Positions 21,071 through 27,146 of a DNA stretch of 30,842 bases are shown here, piece after piece. Within the stretch, counting starts at the first letter, position 1, and each line of letters begins with the position of its first letter. The stretch comes from a virus. The position numbers and the translations under genes are program-made. The notes below the pieces were generated by a model that was not told where the DNA came from, searched no databases, and was given only the letters and a program-made list of their open reading frames with translations. The DNA lies in IMG/VR virus record IMGVR_UViG_3300042876_000590, positions 1-30,842 of that record; one strand, 5' to 3'.

Positions 21071-21532
21071 CTAGAACGGCGGCTTGTTGGGGTCGACGAC
21101 GGGGGCCTCGGCGCCCGCGGCAGCGGCGGCCTTCGCGGCCTCCTCGAGCGCCGCGTACGCCGCGGAGATCGCCGCCTCGCTCTTGCGGTCGCTCGCGTCG
21201 GTCGAGACCTTGAACACCTTCATCGTCCCGCGCTTGGTCGCGCGGTCGGACGCGTACTCGATCCGCGTGAAACTGCCGATCGAGACGAGGCCCATCTTCG
21301 CGTTGATGTCGGCCGACCCGCCGACGCAGAGGAGACCTCCGGCCTCGTCGATGAACTCGTAGACCTCCTGGTCGCCCTTCGGGCGGCCGTCGGGCCACGT
21401 GCCGACGCCCTTCTGCGTGAGGGACTTCGCGAAGTGGCCCTCGACGAAGTCGCCGTGCTTCTCGAACTTGGCGAAGAGTTTCTCGATCTGCCCCGCGTTG
21501 GGGTCCTGCACCTCGGTCATGTTGCGCGCCAT
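21071..21532 (-). CDS. Possible single-stranded-DNA-binding protein
   Basis: A 153-residue protein with an AGGAGAG ribosome site. Residues 25-110 alternate strands and loops (GDFVEGHFAKSLTQ, GLLCVGGSADINAKMG, SIGSFTRIEYASDRATKRGT, MKVFKV), suggesting an OB-like barrel. An Ala-rich helical linker follows, and then the tail APVVDPNKPPF. SSB proteins end in an acidic stretch capped by Pro-Phe; here the PPF tip is present but the acidic stretch is weak. Position beside a helicase supports the idea. It is an inference, not a recognised family. Confidence 0.5.
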   Translation of the reverse strand: MARNMTEVQDPNAGQIEKLFAKFEKHGDFVEGHFAKSLTQKGVGTWPDGRPKGDQEVYEFIDEAGGLLCVGGSADINAKMGLVSIGSFTRIEYASDRATKRGTMKVFKVSTDASDRKSEAAISAAYAALEEAAKAAAAAGAEAPVVDPNKPPF

Positions 21533-21543
21533 GTGTCTCTCTC

Positions 21544-21723
21544 CTAGCCCTGCCTGCGTGACGTCGGCGGGGGATCCGCCGGCGGTGATGCGTCGCCCGA
21601 CGACGAGGGGTTGTCGGGGCGAAGGTTATTGGGAATGGCCGGACCGGTGCGCCGCCTCGCCTCACAGTGGGCGTCGTAGCAGCCATCGCACGAAGCGGAA
21701 CCGAAGGGGCACTCGGCGATCAC
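21544..21723 (-). CDS. Small Cys-rich protein
   Basis: A 59-residue protein from GTG 21723, which overlaps the preceding stop as GTGA. The N-terminus CPFGSASCDGCYDAHCEARR has four Cys and one His within about 16 residues, a likely metal site. The C-terminal half is a Pro/Ser-rich disordered tail (SSSGDASPPADPPPTSRR). It is similar in style to short phage proteins with MICPxxxxxCxxCxWxxxxC starts. Function unknown. Confidence 0.6.
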   Translation of the reverse strand: MIAECPFGSASCDGCYDAHCEARRRTGPAIPNNLRPDNPSSSGDASPPADPPPTSRRQG

Positions 21724-22115
21724 CGGCCACCTCGGCGCAGCCACGCGGCGAGGACGTGCTCGCGGTCGAGCCGCGTGCGCCTCCAGTCGGGCGCCTCGCC
21801 ATGCATCTTCTCGGCGGTGCGCGCCACCTGGCGCCGCAGCGACTTGTCAGGGAGCGCCGTCTGAGGATCGAGGTCAGCGAAACACGCCCCGCACACCCTG
21901 AACGGCGTCGCGAGCCGCACGAGCACCCGTGGCCGCTCGCCGCCAGAGGCGCGAACGATCACGAAGACGCGCCACCACGCGGCGCCGTCGCACCCCGCAT
22001 GACTGCACGGGTGGCGGTCGGCGTAGAGGACGACCGCGATCGAGATCAGCGCGATCAGGAGGGGGACGAAAACGGCAAGGATGGCGAGCACGGCGGGGAC
22101 GTTCCGATAGATCAT
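21720..22115 (-). CDS. Single-pass membrane protein with Cys/His-rich soluble part
   Basis: A 131-residue protein. An N-terminal hydrophobic helix (VPAVLAILAVFVPLLIALIS, about 5-30) is followed by HPCSHAGCDGAAWWRVFVIV and CGACFADLDPQ, two possible Cys pairs, then basic helices (SLRRQVARTAEKMHG; RLDREHVLAAWLRRGG). The start ATG 22115 shares one base with the methyltransferase stop (TGATG); a GTG one codon earlier is an alternative. No family is recognised. Confidence 0.6.
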   Translation of the reverse strand: MIYRNVPAVLAILAVFVPLLIALISIAVVLYADRHPCSHAGCDGAAWWRVFVIVRASGGERPRVLVRLATPFRVCGACFADLDPQTALPDKSLRRQVARTAEKMHGEAPDWRRTRLDREHVLAAWLRRGGR

Positions 22116-22669
22116 CACGTGGGGATCTCCTTGGCGACTTGGTTTCCGTAGACCGTCCACCCGGCCCGGGGCCGACGCGCGAAAAGCTCGAGGCGCGGGC
22201 CGGGGCTCATGATCTCGGCGACGTCCTGAAGGCATTCGGGCTTGCGCGAGTGGCCGCCGGCCTTGGCCTTGAACCGTGCGGGGATCGCCGGCATATCGTG
22301 CCGCGGCACCCCGAGGGCGCCACGCGTCGCGAAGAGGCAAAGCTCGAAGACGTGGCGGAAGTAGTGGCCGCCGCCGAAGGTGTTTTTTTCCCACTCGAGA
22401 AACTGAACGAACGAGAAGCCCCAGGCGCGCACGACGTCGAACGCGAGATCGCAATGGGCGTCCGTCGTCCAGAGGTAGAGGTGGGCGCGGGGCGCGACCA
22501 CGCGGGCCACGGGCAGCGCGGGGATCCACGCGTCGGGCTGCGTCTCGTAGCGCAGCGCCTCGTTCGCGGCGCGCTCGGGTGCCATGCGCGAGCCCTTGTC
22601 GTTGAACGACCACGGGGGATCGGCCACGACGCAGCCGAAGCCGCCGGGCACCGTCGGAAGCGGGATCAC
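22115..22669 (-). CDS. MT-A70 family adenine-N6 DNA methyltransferase
   Basis: A 184-residue enzyme with the catalytic DPPW motif at 17-20 (CVVADPPWSF). A YLWTTDAHCDLAFDVVRAWG segment, WEKNTFGGGHYFRHVFELCLFATRG and the ending PRLELFARRPRAGWTVYGNQ are standard for phage MT-A70 proteins. It transfers methyl from SAM to N6 of adenine. GTG start at 22669, with GTGA overlap onto the XRE gene, so it is made from the same early leftward mRNA. It probably protects phage DNA or marks it for regulation. The target site cannot be read from sequence. Confidence 0.92.
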   Translation of the reverse strand: MIPLPTVPGGFGCVVADPPWSFNDKGSRMAPERAANEALRYETQPDAWIPALPVARVVAPRAHLYLWTTDAHCDLAFDVVRAWGFSFVQFLEWEKNTFGGGHYFRHVFELCLFATRGALGVPRHDMPAIPARFKAKAGGHSRKPECLQDVAEIMSPGPRLELFARRPRAGWTVYGNQVAKEIPT

Positions 22670-22944
22670 TTCGCGGCCGAGGGCGGGAAGACGAGGCGCT
22701 GCAGCGTGACGCGCTCGACGATCTTCACGTTGCGCTTGGAGAGACAGTGGGGCGCCGCGAGCGTCCGCGAGAGCGCGTCGAGGATCCGCTGCGCGCTCTC
22801 GGGGCTGAAGCGGCCGCCGCGCTTGCCGGCGAGCACCGCCGAGATCGTGGGCTGCACGACGCCGGATTCGCGCGAGAGCTTGGCTTGCTTCCAGCCGAGC
22901 GCGACGAGGGCGAGGGCGAGAGGGTGTGTCGGTCGGTCGTTCAT
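22666..22944 (-). CDS. XRE-type early regulator (cI/Cro-like)
   Basis: A 92-residue protein with an HTH: LALALVALGWKQAKLSRESG, VVQPTISAVLAGKRGGRFSP (recognition helix and wing), ESAQRILDALSRTL. It is first in the leftward replication module and faces the rightward recombination module. The ATG at 22944 has no Shine-Dalgarno, and the promoter ahead of it (22955-22982) would start transcription only about 3-5 bases upstream, so the mRNA is probably leaderless, like lambda cI from PRM. The TAGC-N5-GCTA dyads over both divergent -10 boxes are its likely operators. Confidence 0.85.
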   Translation of the reverse strand: MNDRPTHPLALALVALGWKQAKLSRESGVVQPTISAVLAGKRGGRFSPESAQRILDALSRTLAAPHCLSKRNVKIVERVTLQRLVFPPSAAK

Positions 22945-22954
22945 GGTCGGCAGG

Positions 22955-22982
22955 ATTAGCAGACCGCTACACGAACCGTCAA
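22955..22982 (-). promoter_or_regulatory. Leftward early promoter with operator dyad
   Basis: On the minus strand: TTGACG (22982-22977), a 16-base spacer, and GCTAAT (22960-22955). The dyad TAGC-AGACC-GCTA (22957-22969, plus-strand reading) covers the -10 box and part of the spacer. Start of transcription is expected near 22948, against an ATG at 22944. Its 28 bases match the rightward promoter at 23 positions, in inverted orientation. Confidence 0.75.
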
Positions 22983-23039
22983 CGAATCTTCGCCGCGCGC
23001 GGCGCGACTCTACGCCGCACCGCGTGACGCATCATCTAA

Positions 23040-23075
23040 TGGGCAGGAAAGAAACCGAAAGAAAAAGAAACGAGA
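23040..23075 (+). promoter_or_regulatory. A-rich purine tract upstream of the rightward promoter
   Basis: GGGCAGGAAAGAAACCGAAA followed by GAAAAAGAAACGAG, almost all purine, directly upstream of the -35 box at 23078. In this GC-rich window such an A-tract stands out and fits an UP element that binds the RNA polymerase alpha subunit. A regulatory-protein site or DNA-bending tract is also possible. Confidence 0.45.
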
Positions 23076-23077
23076 CG

Positions 23078-23105
23078 TTGACGTGCCGTGTAGCGTCCTG
23101 CTAAT
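23078..23105 (+). promoter_or_regulatory. Rightward early promoter with operator dyad
   Basis: TTGACG (23078-23083), 16-base spacer, GCTAAT (23100-23105), with dyad TAGC-GTCCT-GCTA (23091-23103) over the -10 box. Transcription would begin near 23112, leaving a leader of about 26 bases that holds GGAGG (23125-23129) ahead of ATG 23138. It should drive the long plus-strand operon to 30808. Confidence 0.8.
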
Positions 23106-23137
23106 GCTCTCGCCACACTCTCACGGAGGTTCGACAC

Positions 23138-24430
23138 ATGGCAGGGATGAAGTTCTCGACGGGCAAGCGGGCCGCTCCGATCTGGGTTCACCTGTACGGA
23201 CCCGAGGGCATTGGGAAGAGCACCTTCGCCGCCGACGCGCCCGATCCGGTTTTCCTCGATGTCGAGCAGGGGACCGACAACCTCGCCACCTCGCGCGTCA
23301 CGTTCGACGAGGCCGGCGAGCGCACCCGGCCGACCTCGTTCGCCGAGGTCATGACCGCGCTCGGCTCGCTCGCTCGCGACCCGCACCCGTTCAAGACGAT
23401 CGTGCTCGACACGGCCGACGCGCTGGAGGCGCTGATCTGGGCGCAGGTCTGCGCGCAGGCGCAGGTGAAGACGATCGAAGACTTCGGCTACGGGAAAGGG
23501 TACGTGATCGCCCTGAGCCCCTGGCGCCAGTTCGTCGACGCCGTCGAGACGCTCCGCGCGAAGGGCTACAACGTGATCACCCTCGGTCACGCGCTGATCA
23601 AACCCTTCAAGAACCCCGAGGGGGAGGACTTCGATCGCTACATCCCGAAGCTCCACGAGAAGGCCAGCGCGCTGATCAAGGAGCGCGCGAACGCGGTCCT
23701 GTTCGCCAACTGGCGCAACGCGACGCGTAAGGACTCGCAGACGAAGCGGGTCCGCGGCGTGACCGACAAGGCGCGGCTGATCTACACGACGCGCACCGCG
23801 GCCTACGACGCCAAAAACCGCTACGACCTGCCCGAGGAGATGCCGCTGTCGTGGGTGTCGTTCTACTCGGCGGTGCAGGCGCACAAGCCCGCAGACCCCA
23901 CGGCTCTGAGGGCGGCGATCCTCGAGAAGATCGAGCGGCTCCCCGCCGAGGGTCGCGAGGCCGCGGCCGGCTACCTCGCCGCCGCTGGCACCGACGCGGT
24001 GAAGCTGTCGAAGCTCAACGGGTGGATCAACGCGCAGATCCCGGAGAGCGAGACGGCGCCCGCTGCCGCCGAGACGACGCCCGCCGTCACCGCCCCTGTC
24101 GCCCCTGCCGTCACCACCCCCGCGGTGTCCGCGGTTCCCGAACAGCGAACGCCTGCTGCCGAGCCGCTCACCCCCGGCGTGGACGTGCCCGCCATGGCGA
24201 AGCCCACCGCGCCCGTCTCCCCCGCCGTCGACCCGAAGGCCGACCTGCACAAGGAGATCCTCGACGCGGCCGACAGGTGCAAGACCGCGATCGACCTCGC
24301 CAAGTACGTCCTGCCCCTGATCAAGAAGGCGATCGACGGCAAGCGGTTCAGCGAGTCCGAGCTCGCCGAGGTCCGTCAGTGGTACACGGACACGGCCGCC
24401 GCGCTGACGAAGGGGGTGGTGACGCCATGA
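23138..24430 (+). CDS. Sak4-like RecA-fold ATPase (AAA_24), ssDNA annealing/recombination
   Basis: A 430-residue protein. The core has Walker A GPEGIGKST (21-29), FLDVEQGTDNL, and Walker B KTIVLDTADALEAL (86-99). ITLGHALIKPFKNPEGEDFD and a region with LIKERANAVLFANW follow, the layout of phage AAA_24 proteins of the Sak4 type. Those are Rad51-superfamily recombinases that anneal single strands with an SSB partner. Residues about 305-365 are a Pro/Ala/Thr linker. The C-terminal helical domain (DLHKEILDAADRCKTAIDLA ... ELAEVRQWYTDTAAAL) is an extension. It has a strong GGAGG ribosome site and is first gene of the rightward operon. Confidence 0.82.
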   Translation: MAGMKFSTGKRAAPIWVHLYGPEGIGKSTFAADAPDPVFLDVEQGTDNLATSRVTFDEAGERTRPTSFAEVMTALGSLARDPHPFKTIVLDTADALEALIWAQVCAQAQVKTIEDFGYGKGYVIALSPWRQFVDAVETLRAKGYNVITLGHALIKPFKNPEGEDFDRYIPKLHEKASALIKERANAVLFANWRNATRKDSQTKRVRGVTDKARLIYTTRTAAYDAKNRYDLPEEMPLSWVSFYSAVQAHKPADPTALRAAILEKIERLPAEGREAAAGYLAAAGTDAVKLSKLNGWINAQIPESETAPAAAETTPAVTAPVAPAVTTPAVSAVPEQRTPAAEPLTPGVDVPAMAKPTAPVSPAVDPKADLHKEILDAADRCKTAIDLAKYVLPLIKKAIDGKRFSESELAEVRQWYTDTAAALTKGVVTP

Positions 24431-25380
24431 GTCCCGACAATCTCAAGTCGATTCTGGCGCTGCATCGTGCGTGGATTTGCGGAGAGGCAAGCGGTAGCCG
24501 CGCCGACCTCAGCCGCGCCGTCCTCAGAGACGCCGACCTCAGGGGCGCCGACCTCAGCCGCGCCGACCTCAGCCGCGCCGTCCTCAGAGACGCCGACCTC
24601 AGGGGCGCCGACCTCAGCCGCGCCGTCCTCAGGGGCGCCAACCTCAGCGACGCCGTCCTCAGAGACGCCGACCTCAGCCGCGCCGTCCTCAGAGACGCCA
24701 TCCTCAGGGGCGCCAACCTCAGCGACGCCGTCCTCAGCCGCGCCGTCCTCAGAGACGCCGACCTCAGGGGCGCCGTCCTCAGAGACGCCGTCCTCAGGGG
24801 CGCCAACCTCAGCGACGCCGTCCTCAGAGACGCCGACCTCAGCCGCGCCGTCCTCAGAGACGCCATCCTCAGGGGCGCCAACCTCAGCCGCGCCGTCCTC
24901 AGAGACGCCGACCTCAGGGGCGCCAACCTCAGCGACGCCGACCTCAGGGGCGCCGACCTCAGGGGCGCCGACCTCAGCGACGCCGACCTCAGGGGCGCCG
25001 ACCTCAGGGGCGCCGACCTCAGGGGCGCCATCCTCAGGGGCGCCGTCCTACCCACGGATCTTCCGTTCGGCCCCGTGACTCTGCCCGATGGATCTTTCAC
25101 GGCCTATAAGGCCTGCCGAAACGGAGTGATCGTCACCCTAGAGATCCCCGCCGACGCGGAGCGTGTTGCTCCGTTGGTGGGTCGGAAGTGCCGAGCCAGT
25201 AAGGTCCAGGTTGTTACCCTGTCCGTCGGCACCGAGGGCATCTCGCTTCACGACCCCAAGATCGTCTACCGGATCGGCGAGACCGTAACGCCCGATAAAT
25301 ACGACCCCGACCCGCGCGTCGAGTGCTCACACGGGATCCATTTCTTCCTTTCACGCAAGGAAGCCGAGGCCTACCGATGA
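24427..25380 (+). CDS. Pentapeptide-repeat protein with C-terminal DUF5758-like domain
   Basis: A 317-residue protein: an N-terminal helix (MSPDNLKSILALHRAWICG), then 37 uninterrupted pentapeptides of type A(D/V/N/I)L(S/R)(R/D/G), then a C-terminal domain of about 105 residues. The array should form a right-handed quadrilateral beta-helix about nine turns long. The C-terminal domain (FTAYKACRNGVIVTLEIPAD, LVGRKCRASKVQVVTL, VYRIGETVTPDKYD, ECSHGIHFFLSRKEAEAY) matches DUF5758 of phage pentapeptide proteins. Some pentapeptide proteins mimic DNA and protect gyrase, but most have no known target. ATGA overlaps link both ends. Confidence 0.9.
   Translation: MSPDNLKSILALHRAWICGEASGSRADLSRAVLRDADLRGADLSRADLSRAVLRDADLRGADLSRAVLRGANLSDAVLRDADLSRAVLRDAILRGANLSDAVLSRAVLRDADLRGAVLRDAVLRGANLSDAVLRDADLSRAVLRDAILRGANLSRAVLRDADLRGANLSDADLRGADLRGADLSDADLRGADLRGADLRGAILRGAVLPTDLPFGPVTLPDGSFTAYKACRNGVIVTLEIPADAERVAPLVGRKCRASKVQVVTLSVGTEGISLHDPKIVYRIGETVTPDKYDPDPRVECSHGIHFFLSRKEAEAYR
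24496..25050 (+). repeat. 37 x 15-bp tandem repeat array coding the pentapeptides
   Basis: Every unit follows one DNA skeleton, AG(C/A/G)(C/G)(G/A)C-GCC-(G/A)(A/T)C-CTC; only the last unit ends CTA. Third positions are as uniform as the first two. Larger copies are visible: units 1-4 (24496-24555) are repeated exactly as units 5-8 (24556-24615), and a 90-base, six-unit block at 24631-24720 recurs exactly at 24796-24885. This indicates recent growth by slippage or unequal recombination. Confidence 0.95.
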
Positions 25381-26678
25381 TCACCCCCGAGACGTGGATC
25401 CCGCCGAGCGGGTCGAAACTGGCGCTCGGTGAGACCTGCCCGGCCTCGCTCGCCCTTCCGCGCGTGAAGCAGGAGGCAGAGGCGGGCGGCCCCGCTGACG
25501 TGGGCACGGGCATCCACTCATTCATCGAGAGCGTGGCCCACCTCCTGCGGCACCCCAACGTCGACGGCGATCTCGACAAGGCGCGCGGCGCCGCCCTGCC
25601 CGCCGTCCCCACCTCCGCGCGCTCCCGTTGCGAGGCGCTCGACCTGGCGGCGCTCGATCTCTCGCCCGCCGACCTCCACGAGGTTGGCTTCTCGCTGGAG
25701 GTCGCCACGGGCGCGGTCGCCTTCCACGGTACCGGCCACGCGCACGGCACGATCGAGGGGCGCCCCGGCATCATCGTCGGCGTGCTCGACCGCGTCACCG
25801 ATCGCCCCGACCTCGATCGCGTCGACGTCGACGACTGGAAGAGCGGCTTCCTGCCGGTGCCCGTCAAAGGCAACCTGCAACTCCTCCTCGGCGCCGTGTG
25901 CGCGGCTCGGCACTTCGGCCGCTCGAAGGCGCGGATTCGGATCGTGAAGCTCCCCGAGGACGGCGCGCCGCGGGCCGAGCACGACGATCTCGACGTGCTC
26001 GATCTCGACCTCGCCGCCCTGCGCCTCGCCGCGCTCGTCGACACGGGCCGCGAGCAGGTGCGCCGTAGGCTGGCCGGCGAGCCTCTGACGTACGTCCAGG
26101 GCGCGGGGTGCCGCTACTGCCCGTCGTTCACCTCGTGCGAGCCGAGCATGAAGGCGATCGTCCTCATGGCTCGCGAGCCGCTCAACATCGAGTCGGAGAT
26201 CACCGGCCTGATCGCGTCGGCGACCGACGAGGACGCGACCAGGGCGTTCGAGGCGTTCGAACGCTGGGACTCAGTCGCGAAGCGGATCCGGCTCGCGCTC
26301 ATGTCGCGTGCCCGGGCCCGACCGATCCCGTTCGCCGATGGCACCGTCTACGGGGAGCGGGAGGTGCCGAAGACCAAACTGGACGGCGAGCGCGTTTTTG
26401 CCGAGCTCTCCGCGGCGTACGGCCCCGAGGTCGCGGCCCTCAGCGTGACGAAGAAGGCCACGAAGAAGGGGATCAAGGCGTGCGCCCGGATCGTCGCCGA
26501 GAAGAGGACGGCGTGCGACCGCGCCGCCGACCCGAAGGCGAAGAAGACGACGATCACCGTCGCCGAGGCCGACCTCCACGCGCTGCTCGCGTCGCAGGGC
26601 GCGAGCGTGAAGACGCTCGGCAAGAAGCTCGATCGGCACCGGCCCGGAGAGGCCAGCGCCGAGGACGACGACGAGTAG
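25377..26678 (+). CDS. PD-(D/E)XK nuclease, RecB/Cas4-like with probable Fe-S cluster
   Basis: A 433-residue protein. Active-site pattern: GTGIHSF (H47), GVLDRV (D138), VDVDDWKSG (acidic 152-153, K155) and NLQLLLGA (Q168). Cys at 21 (GETCPASL) and the cluster C245, C248, C254 (GCRYCPSFTSC) form the 1+3 arrangement of AddB/Cas4-type 4Fe-4S nucleases. The C-terminal half is an extra Lys-rich region ending EDDDE, probably a partner- or DNA-binding part. Next to a Sak4-like annealer, it is the expected exonuclease half of a phage two-component recombination system. ATGA overlap at the start. Confidence 0.85.
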   Translation: MITPETWIPPSGSKLALGETCPASLALPRVKQEAEAGGPADVGTGIHSFIESVAHLLRHPNVDGDLDKARGAALPAVPTSARSRCEALDLAALDLSPADLHEVGFSLEVATGAVAFHGTGHAHGTIEGRPGIIVGVLDRVTDRPDLDRVDVDDWKSGFLPVPVKGNLQLLLGAVCAARHFGRSKARIRIVKLPEDGAPRAEHDDLDVLDLDLAALRLAALVDTGREQVRRRLAGEPLTYVQGAGCRYCPSFTSCEPSMKAIVLMAREPLNIESEITGLIASATDEDATRAFEAFERWDSVAKRIRLALMSRARARPIPFADGTVYGEREVPKTKLDGERVFAELSAAYGPEVAALSVTKKATKKGIKACARIVAEKRTACDRAADPKAKKTTITVAEADLHALLASQGASVKTLGKKLDRHRPGEASAEDDDE

Positions 26679-26715
26679 TCACCACCCCACCACCAACAAG
26701 AGGAGAGAGACCACC

Positions 26716-26964
26716 ATGGCAGACATTCGCATCACCATCACGGGCGCGCAGGGAGCGGGGAAGACCCGATTCCTGCGCCGCGTCCTGATCCCCGCGCTTA
26801 GGATCTCAGAGATCCCATACGTGCTCAACGACGAAGAGGATCGGTTTTACTGCTGCTCCGACTCGCCCAAACTCCCCCGTCCCCCTCCTCCCGAGGTCGA
26901 TGTCTTTTCGACCAACGACGAGATCGCGGCGATCAAGCACATCCTCGACGGGAGTGTCTCGTGA
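26716..26964 (+). CDS. Mini P-loop protein
   Basis: An 82-residue protein with GAGGAGAGAG as ribosome site. It opens like a P-loop NTPase: ADIRITITGAQGAGKTRFLR, a beta-strand then Walker A GAQGAGKT (10-17) and helix. A second strand (IPYVLNDEE) and a Pro-rich loop (PKLPRPPPPEVDVFS) follow, and it stops at 82 residues. There is no Walker B or sensor region. It may be a minimal nucleotide-binding protein or a shortened kinase/ATPase. GTGA overlap with the next gene. Confidence 0.7.
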   Translation: MADIRITITGAQGAGKTRFLRRVLIPALRISEIPYVLNDEEDRFYCCSDSPKLPRPPPPEVDVFSTNDEIAAIKHILDGSVS

Positions 26965-27146
26965 CCGACAAGATCGAAGTCAAGTGGATCCCCGGCATCG
27001 TTACGCTGCACAGCCATCTCGAGTGCCCCGGCTGCACGGCCCACGATGTCTACTGCAACGCCCTGGAGCGCGAACTCGAACAGTCGAAGCAGGAGATCGC
27101 GAGGCTGCGTCTTCAGGTGGCAGCGGATCGGAAGGAGGCCCCGTGA
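26961..27146 (+). CDS. Small zinc-site and coiled-coil protein
   Basis: A 61-residue protein from GTG 26961, with GTGA overlaps on both sides. It has HSHLECPGCTAHDVYC (two His, three Cys) and then a coiled coil (ALERELEQSKQEIARLRLQV). It may form a dimer holding a metal. The end of the gene supplies the GGAGG ribosome site of the ParB-like gene. No family is recognised. Confidence 0.65.
   Translation: MTDKIEVKWIPGIVTLHSHLECPGCTAHDVYCNALERELEQSKQEIARLRLQVAADRKEAP

Noticed and set aside
22666-23137. Toxin-antitoxin pair, because of an XRE protein beside a methyltransferase
   Set aside because: No small toxin partner; the gene sits at a divergent early promoter and overlaps a DNA methyltransferase, fitting a phage regulator.
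23036-24250. 404-codon minus-strand frame opposite the Sak4-like gene
   Set aside because: Gly/Arg-rich, no domain, antisense to a strong gene and running across the early promoter region.
24496-25050. Regular 15-base repeats suggested a CRISPR array or non-coding satellite
   Set aside because: There are no spacers, the unit is far too short, and the repeats keep one open frame coding a standard pentapeptide protein with a C-terminal domain.
24496-25050. Diversity-generating retroelement variable region (A/G variation in repeat codons)
   Set aside because: No reverse transcriptase or template repeat is present, and the variation includes C/G and A/T changes, not only adenine positions.
24348-25100. 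Long minus-strand frame coding Leu-Arg-Ser-Ala-Pro repeats
   Set aside because: It is the antisense reading of the pentapeptide array; any open strand of a 15-base repeat stays open in several frames.
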